Positions 12,880 to 24,640 of a DNA stretch of 64,000 nucleotides are shown here, piece after piece (position 1 is the first letter of the stretch; every line of letters starts with the position of its first letter). Under the pieces are notes generated by a model. The model was not told where the DNA came from. It did not search any database and worked only from the letters and a program-made list of their open reading frames with translations. A program made the position numbers and the translations under genes. Origin of the DNA: Aldrovandia affinis (lineage: Eukaryota; Chordata; Actinopteri; Notacanthiformes; Halosauridae). The stretch lies in assembly GCA_029706075.1 (NCBI GenBank), contig JAINUG010000309.1, forward strand, positions 400,001 to 464,000. The letters are read 5' to 3'.

Positions 12880-13085
12880 TCGTGAAATAGGGAACTGGGC
12901 TTGTAACTGAGAGGTTGCTGGTCGGATTCCAAGGTGGGGGGCACTGCTGTTGTACCCTTGAGCTAAAGGTACTTAACCTGAATTGCTTCAGTAAAATATC
13001 CAGCTGTGTAAATGGATTGTATGTAGAGAAATGTAAACTCTGGATACGAGTGTCTGCTAAATGCCTAAAATGACAAATGCCAAAT
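12880..13085 (+). mobile_element. tRNA-derived SINE (family D) with L2-type tail
   Basis: The head is GGGAACTGGGCTTGTAACTG with the B-box region GGTCGGATTCC. The body contains TTGTACCCTTGAGCTAAAGG and CAGTAAAATATCCAGCTGTG, and the tail reads GTCTGCTAAATGCCTAAAAT. Other copies lie at 13640, 43985, 53165 and 59885. Confidence 0.85.
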
Positions 13086-13640
13086 GTAAGGCTGCTGATG
13101 GGTAAGAGCAGCGACGGGTGAAAGGGATTTGTTCACGAGAAAAAAGAACAACCCAAATTACCGCCGCCTACCGTTGTGAACGCGGTTAAGTTAAATTCAC
13201 CGGGGGCTGCGGGCCCCCTTGAAAAAGCGCTAATGACAGATCTGAAGAGGATCAGAGAGCTCCCCTTGTTAACGGCTGTGAAGCGGAGCGCATTGATCCT
13301 AAATGTGATTGCGGTAATTGCTCGTTAAACATTGAGAGCTATCCGTTTCAAAATGCGACGCCGGTCGTGTTTGACAATCAATTTGAAAGGAACTATTGAG
13401 GGAAAAAAAGAGGAATGATCCAACAATTAAATTCTTTCAGAATGAAAGAGGATTCTTTTAAAAAGAGCACAAGTGCCATTCACAGGGAACCTGTCAAACA
13501 CTCTGTCAGAGGGGGGGAAGGAGGAGGGGGGCGATAATCCCTTCAGTAAACTCAGCCTTGACACAGCCAGGCCGCACAGGAAGCAGCCAAGCCACACAGG
13601 AAGTGCCCTCCCTCGACTCACGTCTGCGAGTGGAGCTGAT
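13086..13640. other. Low-repeat block, candidate conserved non-coding element
   Basis: This 550-bp block between two SINEs is free of simple repeats and has homeodomain-like cores (for example GCGGTAATTGCTCG). No long open frame is convincing. Calling it conserved would require alignment, so this is only a candidate. Confidence 0.25.
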
Positions 13641-13865
13641 GGACCGCGGTAACTTGTAACTCACAGGTTGCTGGTTCAATTCCCAGGTGGGACACTGCCG
13701 TTGTACCCTTGAGCTAAAGGTACTTAACCTGAATTGCTTCAGTAAAATATCCAGCTGTATAAATGGATTGTATGTAAAGAAATGTGAAACTGTGTAAGTC
13801 GCTCTGGATAAGAGCGTCTGTTAAATGTAAAACTGTAAATGTGTAAATGTAAATGTAGTAGAGGC
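13640..13865 (+). mobile_element. tRNA-derived SINE (family D)
   Basis: It has B-box-like GGTTCAATTCCC, then TTGTACCCTTGAGCTAAAGG, CAGTAAAATATCCAGCTGTA and the tail GTCGCTCTGGATAAGAGCG. Confidence 0.85.
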
Positions 13866-13985
13866 AGAAACGCTTGGGCTATTCAAGTCCAGGCTAGATC
13901 TAGTACTAGATACTCTTTAGATTAGGACATGATGAGCCTAGATGGGCTGAACGGCCCGTTCTCATCATTATGTATTCTTATGTCC
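13866..13985 (+). mobile_element. CR1-like LINE, ORF2 C-terminal end fragment
   Basis: The plus strand encodes [14 protein letters not shown] followed by GATGGGCTGAACGGCCCGTT and a short AT-rich end. It matches the fuller copies at 37045-37265 and 51850-52120. Confidence 0.7.
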
Positions 13986-14790
13986 TTATGAGCTGCAGAA
14001 CGCTGGTGACTGTTTTGAGTAAAAAAGTCACAGTTTCAGGAAACGTGTTGAAACAAGAAGAGAAAAGCTGTGAAGGTCTGGGAACGCAGGCAGACAGGTG
14101 AGACTCATCATACCCAGGTGGGCGTCGTGGGCAGTCAGCACCTGTTGTTCCACCTGCCCACACTCACACCTGAACTCCACCAAGAGAGAGAGAGAGAGAG
14201 CATGGCGGGGAGCGGAACATTCAGAGGTTACGTACCTGTGTCCTGTCCACTGCTCATCTGTTATATTCAGTGTTAATCTACCAGATAAAATATTAATTCA
14301 TTAAATCCCCTCCGTGGCTCCTAATTAAATATCACTTACAGTTTCATGTTTATTTCATATTTTGTAAATGTGAAGAGTGCATTTGTACGGAAGCTTATTG
14401 CTGCCAAGCAAAAAAAGATTTAAAAAAAGATTTTTTTTGTTGGTGGCAGCAAATCTTTGGGCGAAAAAACTGTTTTAAATGCAATAATAATAGACTGGCT
14501 TTGTGTTCCACACACTGGCAGAAACAGACCACGGGCTTCCATTCTGAGTGGAGTCTGTTCTGGAGACTGTCACATTAATCCATAACTATAATCTATGGAG
14601 ACATCTGCAAACAAATAATAATGATTTAATGTACAACCTATTCATATTAAAACTAATAAAAAGTCAATGATTTCATGCTGTGTGTATGCAAATGCCTGAC
14701 AGAATATCAACAAAGCACAAACAGACAGAGTGTGTGGGCGGGCAGTCTGAACTTGACTCAACAGGTGCCAGAGAAAGAGAGAGGGAGTTG
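13986..14790. other. Intergenic, no gene seen
   Basis: Low-repeat sequence apart from a short (GA)n at about 14184-14200 and AT-rich stretches near 14400-14480. Confidence 0.4.
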
Positions 14791-14799
14791 TGTGGTATT

Positions 14800-15225
14800 T
14801 GCATGTGTGTCTTTATGTGTTTGTGTGTGTGTGTATGTTTGTGTGTGTTTTTGTGTGTATGTGAGTTTGTGTGTGCGCGCGAGTTTGTCCATGTGTGTGT
14901 TTTTGTGTGTATGTGTGGTATGTGTGTGTTTGTGTGTGTTTGTATGAGTTTGTGTGTATGTGTGTGTTTATGTGAGTTTGTGTGTATGTGTGCGTGTGTG
15001 TGTCAGTTTGTGCGTGTGTGTGTGTGTGTGTGTGACCGTGTATGTGTGTGTGTTTTTGTGTGTGAGTGTGAGTGTGTTTTTGTGTGTGTGTGTTTTTGTG
15101 CGTGTTTGTGTATGTGTGTGTTTTTGTGTGTGAGTGTGTATGTGTGTGTGTGTTTTTGTGAATGTGTATGTGTGTGTGTTTTTGTGCGTGTGTGAGTGTG
15201 TGTGTGTTTTTGTGCGTGTGTAAGT
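14800..15225. repeat. (TG)n-rich microsatellite, 420 bp
   Basis: Imperfect (TG)n with recurring TTTTGTGTGTGAGTGTG blocks. The Cys/Val-rich open frames across it are artefacts of the repeat. Confidence 0.95.
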
Positions 15226-15545
15226 GTCTCTATTTATTCATCTCTACAAGGCAAGCTCATTCTCCGAGGGCAGTGAACTCCGCTTCCTTCGAGACGGAAT
15301 TCGACCACCCACGTTCTGGAGACTCCCTTACGTGCTTCATGGCGGACCCGAGCCGGCTCACCCTCCCCCCTTCCCCTGGGGCGGACAGACAAACACCCCC
15401 GCCCCCGATCAGGGCTGATGACCAGGGCCGGTCTGGTAGAGACGGATTTAGAACCGCGTCCCTGACAGACTGCGCACACCGTATCAGACCAGCCAAGATA
15501 CGGTGCAATAGACCGATATGCTGTCTGCTGCGCTATCCCTTGATG
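15225..15545 (-). mobile_element. tRNA-derived SINE (family B), near full length
   Basis: On the minus strand the order is head with A-box-like and B-box-like boxes (GCGGTTCTAAATCCGTC), CAGCCCTGATCGGGG, CCAGAACGTGGGTGG, and the GAGAATGAGCTTGCCTTG body. It ends next to the (TG)n tract. Confidence 0.85.
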
Positions 15546-16735
15546 GAGGTTTAGAGACAGGTTGGGTAATATTGTTTTGTCTCCTGAAGGACGGTGTGAT
15601 CCGATGCTCACTAACTCAGCGTTCTTAGTCCCACACTGGCCTCGTATATCAGCACACAAACAGAGCACAGAGGCGCTGGCTGGACACCAGCGATATTTCT
15701 GAATCACTGAAAGGTCACCGCCTCTCACCACACCACTCACAGCCAGAGCGCAGGGAGACTTCCAAACATACAGCAGGATGTGTTCAGATACAGCTCTCTG
15801 TGTCTGAACATGCAGGGAACAGTTTAAGGGTCACGCAGCAAAGTAAAGTGCAGCAGAAACTCAATGTTTTGGTCTTGATGACCTTTTCAAACTTACAGGC
15901 GAGTGCGCTCGAGGAAACGAGAAGTTGGTGGAACACTTGTGATCCTGACGCGCATTTCATTGAGTTCCCTGAAATTTCTTGTGAGCTATTTTGTGAAATG
16001 GAGATGGAGGAAACAAATGTTCAAGTAAAAATAACTACATCTCACTGCAGTTGGAAAGGTTGAGTTTCCAACGAGGAAAAATCGCTATCCTGGCCCAATG
16101 GGGGCGGGCAATACCATGAGTGAGCCAATCCTGGCCCAATGGGGGAAGCGAAACACTACTGTTTTTTTACGTTTTTTTTAAGAATCTCAGAAATAAAATC
16201 GATGGGGCAGTCACAATCAACATGACATCAGCAAGGTTAGTAATGTCAATATCCAATAACAAAAATCTATGTAATAACCACAGATTCTTACAAGAATACA
16301 CGCACGCACACACTCACTGAGTAAGTGATCATAAAATGAGCAGCACATTAAAAGCACTGTGATCACCTGTATGTGCAAGTGAACACACAAACCATTACAC
16401 GCTGAAACAGCACAAACCTAAAGGATGGGAGGATATACTGCGACACCAATTAAGAGTAATTAAATGATTAATGGTTAATAGAGCTCTTTAACCTTGGTGG
16501 TGTGAGATTATCTTGGCGTGGCACTTCCACAGAGAGAGAAATTAACAGCAGGGCCAAAGGTGTTATCAGGGGAGGGACGGTACGGACATGATGCTTTTTA
16601 ACGAGGCTGTAAACAGCGCGGTGGGGGGGGCACAGCAGGGGCTCAGAGCCCTTATTGCAGTGATGAAAGAGCCCCCCCCCTGCTCCGTCGTGCGCCTTGC
16701 TTTTCACAAGAGAGAGAGAGAGAATATATGCCATT
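15546..16735. other. Intergenic, no gene seen
   Basis: Low-repeat DNA. A short direct repeat ATCCTGGCCCAATGGGGG occurs twice (about 16087 and 16127). Open frames are short and match no family I recognise. Confidence 0.4.
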
Positions 16736-16737
16736 TA

Positions 16738-16835
16738 ATATGTAATATATATAATATATACGCCATTTAGCAGATGCTTTTATCCAAAGTGACTTACAGT
16801 AGTGAATGCATACATTTTACAGTACATGTGGTCTC
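16738..16835 (-). mobile_element. SINE (family A), 3' part
   Basis: The minus strand reads AAAATGTATGCATTCACTAC, GTAAGTCACTTTGGATAAAA and GCATCTGCTAAATGGCGTAT, which is the 3' half of the SINE at 24627. The tRNA head is missing. Confidence 0.8.
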
Positions 16836-16839
16836 AGTG

Positions 16840-17072
16840 GGAAAAGCGAGAGAGAAAGAGAGAGAGGGGAAGAGAGAGGGAGGGAGGAGAAGGAGAGAGA
16901 AAGACAAGAGGGGAAGGAGAGAGAGGGAGAAAGAGAGAGGTAGAGAGTGAGAAAGAGAAAGAGAAAGAGAGAAAGGAAGAGAGAGAGAGGAAGAGAGAGA
17001 GAGAGAGAGAGTGAGAAAGAGAAAGAAAAAGAGAGAAAGGAAGAGAGAGAGAGGAAGAGAGAGAACGCACAA
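16840..17072. repeat. (GA)n-rich tract
   Basis: About 230 bp of purine-rich simple repeat with GAAAGAGA variants. Confidence 0.95.
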
Positions 17073-17689
17073 ATTCCATCCTAACTTTGTTCCGCTCACT
17101 TGGCGTTTACACCACCCACGGGCAGGTTGCTCACAGGAGGCTCATAAAGTTTACAGGAACAGCTGCTATTAATACGAACAACAAACTCTTCACAAAAATA
17201 AATACATAAAACATGAACAGATAAATGAATTGGGAAGGAGCTGAAGCAGAGGAGGCGATGCCCCCCTCCCCCAGAGAGAAAGGAGTGTGGCGACCTTGTC
17301 AGAGAGCTGTGGGGGTGGGAATATATAATATATACAAGACACTGTAGCCCTGTTTTCAGTGAGGCCATATTTATCATATTTTTAATGTCAGGTCCAGTGT
17401 TCTGATGCACTGGGGCATGTTTTAGTATTTTATTTCTGAGATTATTTGTGAGGAAATTTAAATCCAATAGCAAATGACTAATATGTGTACATTATATTAT
17501 TTATTTATTTATTTACACAGTTGTATTGATAGGATTGCTACATAGGCGGCCCAGTTATGATGTCTCCATTTCTCGTAATTCCTTCCCGTGTTTATTGTTC
17601 TATGTTTTTATACCATTCGTTTTTTTTTTTACAGTGTGTGGTGTTTTTTTTTAACCTTGTTGCAACCAAATTGCCGCCTAGGTGACAAT

Positions 17690-17765
17690 AACATGACAAT
17701 AATGCACATCTTGTAAGACGCTCTGGATAAGAGAATCTGCTAAATGCCTAAATGTAAATGCAATA
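17690..17765 (+). mobile_element. L2/SINE tail fragment
   Basis: CATCTTGTAAGACGCTCTGG followed by ATCTGCTAAATGCC is the shared L2-type 3' tail, here detached from any recognisable body. Confidence 0.65.
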
Positions 17766-17769
17766 AAGA

Positions 17770-18785
17770 TTTATTGAACGGAATTGAAAGGAAGCCCCGT
17801 CTCTCCTGTGAGTGGTCCGTTCTGTACCGATGGCGTTCCCTTCCGTCAGGTCTTTGGTTCAATTTACACAATGCTCAATTCCTAAATGTCATAATAATGG
17901 AGGCAAAATCTATAATCATTGACACCTTGCTACCTTCTGCAATTATTACCTGCGGGTAATTATTTAGAGTGCACATCAGTATTGATCAATAGGCCCTGAT
18001 TGATGCTTTCACACACACACAGATGCAGACGCAGACGTGCACGCACACACGCACACACAAGGGCTGAACAGTTTTTGTAATTGAGTGCTGTTTATTATCC
18101 CTCTTCATTTAAGTAAACAATATTATCCTGTTGATAAAATTATTTTTAGGAATTCTACATTTTCTCTAAGAAGACCTTTCTGGTGACAGAAACAAACTGG
18201 AACGGAATCGTGGGCTGAGGCAGAGCCAAAACGGCACAGGCCTGTGTTTCAGTGAGCTTGGACATATCCATTAGCCATTGATTATGGATTACACAGATAG
18301 ATAACATTCCATATCATCAGGCCTTTGGCCCCTGGAGCTCTCAGAGGAGGCAGGAACGATAACTCTTCAGAAAGGAGGAGGCTGATTCAGTAATGATGGA
18401 TCAATAATGGGGTGTCACAGATTGGGAAAATACCCTCGGTTTTAATACCAAAATAACGTTCTGTGAGTTCATCAGCTCAATGGAGGGGCGTAAGATGAAT
18501 ATGGGCTCGTCTGGATAAGGGCTGCCATCTGGTTGTCAGGGCGAATCGTAAGTCGCTTTTGTCTAGCTCTCCGCCATCTTGTCTTCAGTCCCATTGAGCA
18601 CGTTGAAGAAAACGGTAGGTGAAACAGAATGAGAGAAGAGAATCAAGAGGTTGCAGTTTTTCCCCACGTATAAGAGTGTAACACCTGTGTAAGAGTTGTG
18701 TAATCAATCGTGTGTATTTTTGTGGGTTAGTTAATTATCTTGCTCTTTGGGATTCATTGCTTGCCGATGGGGAAACGTCTTTTCT
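17770..18785. other. Low-repeat block, no gene seen
   Basis: Mostly non-repetitive and AT-rich, with a short CA-rich patch at 18010-18060. The 18240-18450 part is the best candidate for a conserved element (homeodomain- and GATA-like cores such as GATTATGGATTAC and AGATAGATAAC), but conservation cannot be judged from one sequence. Confidence 0.3.
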
Positions 18786-18792
18786 AACTTCA

Positions 18793-18995
18793 CTGTGATG
18801 GAGCGCTCAGAAACATCTGGAGAACACTGTGATGGAGCGCTCAGAAACATCTGGAGAACACTGTGATGGAGCGCAGAAACATCTGGAGAACACTGTGATG
18901 GAGCACTCAAACATCTGGAGAACACTGTGTTGGAGCACATCTGGAAACATCTGGAGCAACACATCTGGAGAACACTGTGCTAAAAGCAGCTTGAG
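18793..18995. repeat. Minisatellite, about 34 bp x 5-6
   Basis: Units share GAAACATCTGGAGAACACTG and TGATGGAGCGCTC, with internal deletions towards the right end. Open frames on both strands are repeat artefacts. Confidence 0.85.
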
Positions 18996-19378
18996 GGATC
19001 ATCTCACTTGATCTCCTGGTAATCGATTGTCGTCGAGGTTCTCCGCGTGGCGATGATTATAATTCCCGTTTCCGTGCTCAATGCGAGCGCACGGTCCACA
19101 TTGCATGGCTTTTAATAGACCCGCTGTGTCTTTAGCAATTTAACGCCAGCTTCACGTTGCTTTCGGGGAACCATGCACAATACCAAAGAACCTCTTTTGC
19201 AGAAGTCTCTTCATTTGAGGCAAGGCGTAGCTCTTTAGAACGCATGCTCTTAACGCCAAGAGCACACAGATCCCGTATCCCCATAAAAGCTCTTAATCAA
19301 TCCATTACAACTGATTAGTGGATCCTATGAGATTTGTTTTTGTCTCTTTTTTCAACCAAAAAAAGAAGACAAATCTTC

Positions 19379-19905
19379 TGCTCATAACCTTACAGTACTA
19401 TGAGTCTGACCAGGCTGCTCATAACCTTACAGTACTATGAGCCTGACCAGGCTGCTCATAACCTTACAGTACTATGAGTCTGACCAGGCTGCTAATAACC
19501 TTACAGCACTATGAGTCTGACCAGGCTGCTCATAACCTTACAGTACTATGAGCCTGACCAGGCTGCTCATAACCTTACAGTACTATGAGCCTGACCAGGC
19601 CGCTCATAACCTTACAGTACTATGAGCCTGACCAGGCTGCTCATAACCTTACAGTACTATGAGCCTGACCAGGCTGCTCATAACCTTACAGTACTATGAG
19701 CCTGACCAGGCCGCTCATAACCTTACAGTACTATGAGCCTGACCAGGCTGCTCATAACCTTACAGCACTATGAGCCTGACCAGGCTGCTCATAACCTTAC
19801 AGCACTATGAGTCTGACCAGGCTGCTCATAACCTTACAGTGCTATGAGTCTGACCAGGCTGCTCATAACCTTACAGTACTATGAGTCTGACCAGGCTGCT
19901 GATAA
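19379..19905. repeat. 37-bp minisatellite, array 1 (about 14 units)
   Basis: The unit is 37 bp and contains CTCATAACCTTACAGTACTA followed by TGAGTCTGACCAGGCTG. CTCATA and TATGAG within each unit form a 6-bp inverted repeat with a 12-nt loop. The same unit makes array 2 at 26034-27388. Confidence 0.95.
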
Positions 19906-19911
19906 CCTTAT

Positions 19912-19925
19912 GTTACCAGGGTAAC
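19912..19925. promoter_or_regulatory. Perfect palindromic X-box (RFX-type) motif
   Basis: GTTACCAGGGTAAC is a perfect 14-bp palindrome of the RFX half-sites GTTACC/GGTAAC with a 2-bp spacer. It lies just beyond the last 37-bp unit. Function is unknown, and no gene start is visible within several kb. Confidence 0.45.
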
Positions 19926-20680
19926 CCGCATCCAGAAAGCCTTTCTTTGTTTCTCCTCACTGCCTTTGTTCTATGCTTCTAAAGTTAATAGCACTCGGGA
20001 GCCACTTAGTTTTGAAAAGGTCAATGCTGGTTTTGCTAAATTAAGTGGGTCGATCACAGCCCGTAATTAGAGTCGCAGCTCAGCTTGGTGTCTGGATGAC
20101 GGTGATGTTCAGACCTGTAACATTTAAGCGATTGATGCTCCTTCTGGGACGAAAAACAAAAGAGCATTAATACAAACGTGGATACGGCTGTCGCTACTGC
20201 TCGTGTGCGCGTGGCGTCCTCCATCAATGATGAGGCGCTGTACATCAATGTAAATGAAATGCTCTGTTCAAGAAGGTTTGCATCACACTGTAATGAGCTG
20301 CTCTATAAGCTGGACGGTGATTTACCGGTTTGTGTTGCAGTCGTGTTGGGTGAAGCGGACGACCATGAGGCAAGGTGCTAAAGGAACAGGAGATCACACG
20401 AAGGGCATTTACATATCGTCCTTGGGCAAGGTACTTAATTCTGAATTGATTCGGCAACTATCCTGTTATGTAAATAAATAATGTCAAAGTAGGCTAATAA
20501 ATGATAGGATGGGATGGGCGGGGGGGGAAGTGTCCTATAATGCGTATGCCCTTTCTGCATGAACGCCGTTGCCAAGAGCGCCAGGGAAAGGCCGTTATCG
20601 AAGAGCGATAACCGAGAAAGATGATCTCCTACGTTGCCAGGCCGCTCTTCCTCCTCAACTGCACGCCGGAGGCAGGATTT
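19926..20680. other. Low-repeat block, no gene seen
   Basis: Non-repetitive sequence with short open frames. No domain is recognised. Confidence 0.35.
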
Positions 20681-20684
20681 TAAA

Positions 20685-21265
20685 GCACATTTACATTTTT
20701 ACATTTGAAGCATTTAGCAGACGCTCTTATCCAGAGAGACTTAGAAGATGTGCATTAATACATGGTAAGATCAATCATAATCCGTGCAAGAGATCAGTGC
20801 AGTAATACAGCGATAGAAATGTTGGCAACTACATACCATACCTCTATAACCGGGAAGGAAAAGGTTAGTAAAAATTATTATTAATTTTTTTAGGAAGTTT
20901 TAAACAAGTATACATATACAAAAAGCAGTAATAAGCATGTAAGCAGTGGTGATGAGAATTGGCTAGATGTACAGAGTTCAGTGGTAGTGGAGTCTGAAAA
21001 GGTGGGTTTTGAGTCTCTTGCGGAAGATCGCAAGTGATTCCGCGGTCCTGACCGATTGCGGAAGGTCGTTCCACCAGCGAGGGACAGAGAAGAGGCGAGA
21101 CCGCGAGGAGCGGCTGCCAGGCGCCCGGAGGGATGGGACAGTCAGTTTGCCAGAGGAGGCGGAGTGGAGGGGTCTGGCTGGGGTGTAGAGTGTGATGAGT
21201 GTCTGGAGGTAAGGGGGAGCAGTTCCTCTAGCCGCTTGATAAACCAGCACCAGTGATCTGAATTT
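20685..21265 (-). mobile_element. L2-clade LINE, 3' end
   Basis: On the minus strand, 21260-20978 encodes an ORF2 C-terminus: FKFRSLVLVYQAARGTAPPY, YTPARPLHSASSGKL, SRLFSVPRWWNDLPQSVR and ESLAIFRKRLKTHLFRL. It is followed by the 3' untranslated region and the tail AAGTCTCTCTGGATAAGAGC. Related copies are at 28850, 57315, 61980 and 63640. This one is 5'-truncated. Confidence 0.9.
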
Positions 21266-21315
21266 GAAAACCAAGGCAGTTGATAACTTGCTAATAAATA
21301 AGAACCCAAACCTCA

Positions 21316-21432
21316 ACCCAAACGTGCGTGCATGCGTATGTGCGTGCGTGCGTGTATGTGTGTGTGTGTGTGAGTGTGTGACTGTGTGAGTGTGTGAGTG
21401 TGTGTGTGTGTGCGTGTGCGTGTGTGTGTGTC
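21316..21432. repeat. (GT)n / GTGC microsatellite
   Basis: Imperfect TG repeat with GTGC and GAGT interruptions. Confidence 0.9.
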
Positions 21433-21439
21433 CTGCCCC

Positions 21440-23320
21440 AGGTATGACAATACATCGTCACAATGCACCACAATCCTGGAAGAACCTCAATTTCATCTTA
21501 ATAAAATATGATTAAAAGATGTGACAAGTCAAAAAAATTAATTAATGAATTAAAAACTTGCACCGTATGTAAAATATAACATGTTTTATGTTATAGGACC
21601 AGAGCACAGCTTTCACACAGCATTGCTTTAATGCCTTCTTAGCCAAGACCGATTGGATTGATCGCGGCTACGTTCTCCGTGCGTTAGCGTCTTAACGGAT
21701 TGTACCATCCATTTCAGAAGCACGATTACTCCCATCATTACAGACGCACGGCCTTGAAACTGACGCATGCTCCATCTCCCTCCATCGACCCGTGAGCACT
21801 GTTGATTCAGCTCTCACATTCAGAAGCCCCGCAGGCCCAATCCATGTGAAAGGCACGTGGTGGCTGGCCTACATTTATCAGAGTTAACAGAGTGAATGTA
21901 AACATTCTTCACTCTCTGCTGCAGAGAGCAAGCTCAAACTGTCCCTTTCACTCACCAGACCTGTGCTACGTTAGCATAGCTCAGTACCTGCTAGTCTGAC
22001 AGACCTGTGTCACATTTCATAGCTCACAGACAGGCCAGACCTGTAGCCTGACACACAGGTCTGTGTTACAGTGGCCTAGCTCAGTAGCTACTAGCCTGAC
22101 AGAGAAACCTGTGCCACATTAGCACAGCTCAGTTACTAGCCTGACACACAGGTCTGTGTTATGTTAGCAAAGTTGTGCAGAATTGCATCATTTTCCCCAT
22201 AGTAAGCTTCTTAGTTGGCTTTTGATTAAAGGATTGTTTCCCTAATTTTGTTTCCTAATTTGGAACGCTCATAACCAGATTAGGCAGATTCATGCTGCTC
22301 GTCCTATATTTGGACCGTTTGAGTATGGTCACCCTGTCATCTCTTAGCAAACACGGCTGAAATACTTTGGTACATTGAGAGTTTTTAATTGAAGATTAAT
22401 TTTCCTACAAGGCAACATGGGAAGTACTGAATTGGGTTTCCCCCAAGCGGAACGCATCATTGTTCTGCAAGACGTCCTGTTTCTTGGACGGCATGGCGAG
22501 GTTCCGATGGTTTGTGTGACGTACGGAATCTGTGATCAGAGGCTTGCTTCCTGTGTGACATCATCACACAGACACAGCCCCAGCAGCCAGATAAAACCAT
22601 ACATTTAATTGCAATTAACTTAAATCATTTGAGATCAATTTTGTGTCAGAGTAGCTCGTCTTTCCCGAATCCAAATGAAATATTGATTGTATCTGCATGC
22701 ATGAACCTTCCTGGCCGTGTTTCAGCTGCGTGAGGCCGCACACGGGCGCGCGGTTAAGCTCCCTCATCAATTCTCTGGACACTCTCAAACATTCATCTGC
22801 ATGCAGATTGAAGCAATTCATGCATTTCAATATGATTATATATATTTATTTTTGCTTAGTAAGACACTGCATGAAATGAAGCCTTTAGCAAATTGCAATC
22901 TGCTTTTGAGACTGTTTAGCATAATCTCCCTGAGCTCAAACCTATCTTGAATACTGAAAAAAAAAAACTAAAAAAACAAAGTAATGATTTTCTCAAGGTA
23001 AAAAAACCCAACACTATTCTGCTATTCCTTCTATAATAGCAACACAAAATAAGCAAATATGGGTGGTGTCATCTTACAAGTACAGGGATTTTTATTGGGC
23101 AGACATTTTACAACCAAGTCCCATATTGGACAACTAGCAAAAAACAAAAGTTGAAATCGAGACTCTATTTCAGAAATGAGGCCTGTTTGTCCTTTGAGGC
23201 AAAACAGAGCTCTGGTCTCTGTCAGACATTTAGCTGATTGAAGCAATATTTCCAGCTGCTGAAAAGAATACCTGTCGAATATTCCCCCCAATATTCATAA
23301 TCCATATGGAGCACCGTTTC
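21440..23320. other. Low-repeat block with candidate conserved non-coding elements
   Basis: No mobile element is recognised over nearly 1.9 kb except a loose repeat at about 21955-22165 (short CTGTGT/TAGCCTGAC units). 22390-22960 is AT-rich and dense in homeodomain-type cores. It includes the perfect palindrome TTAATTGCAATTAA (22605-22618) and repeated TGCATGCA-like motifs near 22696 and 22800. No exon is supportable. The enhancer idea is inference from composition. Confidence 0.3.
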
Positions 23321-23324
23321 AAAA

Positions 23325-23462
23325 CAGTGGGAGCCCCCCACCTGTACCACGGTAACGGCCCAGTTTCAGGCGAAGGGAGAGAAATATGGAGCTGAAATAT
23401 GCCAGCTTCTTCCCCGCCTCTGCTGCCAAGGGCTCCCGACACGCGCTGCTTCAAGGTTAATG
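23325..23462. repeat. 135-bp dispersed duplicate, copy 1
   Basis: The block from CCACCTGTACCACGGTAACG to CACGCGCTGCTTCAAGGTTA is almost identical to 31770-31905. It is not one of the SINE or LINE families seen elsewhere here. In copy 1 it is directly followed by a family B SINE. Confidence 0.8.
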
Positions 23463-23600
23463 CCAAACGCCGCCCCGATCGGGGCTGACAACCAGGGCCA
23501 GTCTGGTAGAGAAGGGTTTTGAACCGCATCCCTAACAGGCAGTGCACACTCGTACAGGACCAGCCAAGATACCGCTACGCTATCCACCACTCCCTATTCA
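23463..23600 (-). mobile_element. SINE (family B), 5' half
   Basis: The minus strand carries the family B head: GTAGCGGTATCTTGGCTGGT, B-box region GCGGTTCAAAACCC, and CAGCCCCGATCGGGG. Confidence 0.75.
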
Positions 23601-24255
23601 CAGTACTCTTGTGGAGCGTAGCGTGGGTTGCCAGCACCCGGGCGAGGAATATTCACAGTCCGCGAAAAAACTGAGACCAGTTGTGTCTTTCAGTAGCTTT
23701 GGAGGTCTGATTCACAGTGCATAGCTTTCACCTTTTTGAGAAAATCTTGAGAACAAGGAATTAATTAGACATACAGGACAGCACCGGAATAAAAATAAAG
23801 AAAACTATCAAAGGGCCTTTTTTTGTGCTCTTTTTCCCCCAACTCCCCAAGGATCATCATCAAAGACTGCCCTTTCAAGAAAGCGTTCCAGAAATGTTCA
23901 AATACATTTCAGCTGACGGCGGTTTATACGCCAACGTATGTAAGCCAGCGATCGATCGTGCTCCATACAGCACCTCGAGGCGTCGTATAAACACAGACTT
24001 TGCTCCGCTCTTTAAATACAGCGGAAGATGAGGGCACTGGCATTTTGAAAAGTGTCTAAACTTCCTCCTGTGCGTCAGGGGAGAATTAAGAGTTATTAAA
24101 AGTCTAAAAAGAGTTGTTAAAAAAAGGCTATTATTGCTATTATTTAACTATTACAGGAGTTTTCCTCCAGAAGCAAAGTTTGGATTAATGTCAGCCATGG
24201 AGGAAGGATGAGGCTTTTCTCTTAAAGAAAATAAGACCACAGAGCTCTTTCACAA
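23601..24255. other. Intergenic, no gene seen
   Basis: Low-repeat sequence with short open frames only. Confidence 0.35.
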
Positions 24256-24257
24256 TC

Positions 24258-24640
24258 GAGAGGTAGAGCGTGGTTCTGTGTGTCTCAGTAGGTAGAGTGT
24301 GGTTCTGTGTGTCTCAGTAGGTAGAGTGTGGTTCTGTGTGGCTCAGTAGGTAGAGCGTGGTTCTGTGTGGCTCAGTAGGTAGAGTGTGGTTCTGTGTGGC
24401 TCAGTAGGTAGAGCGTGGTTCTGTGTGTCTCAGTAGGTAGAGCGTGGTTCTGTGTGTCTCAGTAGGTAGAGTGTGGTTCTGTGTGTCTCAGTAGGTAGAG
24501 CGTGGTTCTGTGTGGCTCAGTAGGTAGAGCGTGGTTCTGTGTGTCTCAGTAGGTAGAGCGTGGTTCTGTGTGGCTCAGTAGGTAGAGCGTGGTTGTGTGT
24601 CTCAGTAGGTAGAGCGTGGTTCTGTGTGTCTCAGTTGGTA
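24258..24640 (+). repeat. 29-bp satellite, about 13 units joined to a SINE
   Basis: Thirteen units of the 29-bp repeat in plus orientation run directly into the intact SINE A head (CTCAGTTGGTAGAGCACGG), sharing the reading CTCAGT-GGTAGAGC. This junction identifies the source of the satellite unit. Confidence 0.9.

Noticed and set aside
14680-15195. Cys/Val-rich open frames over TG repeats (also at 6102, 29833 and 48808)
   Set aside because: Simple-repeat translations; dinucleotide repeats rarely contain stop codons in these frames.
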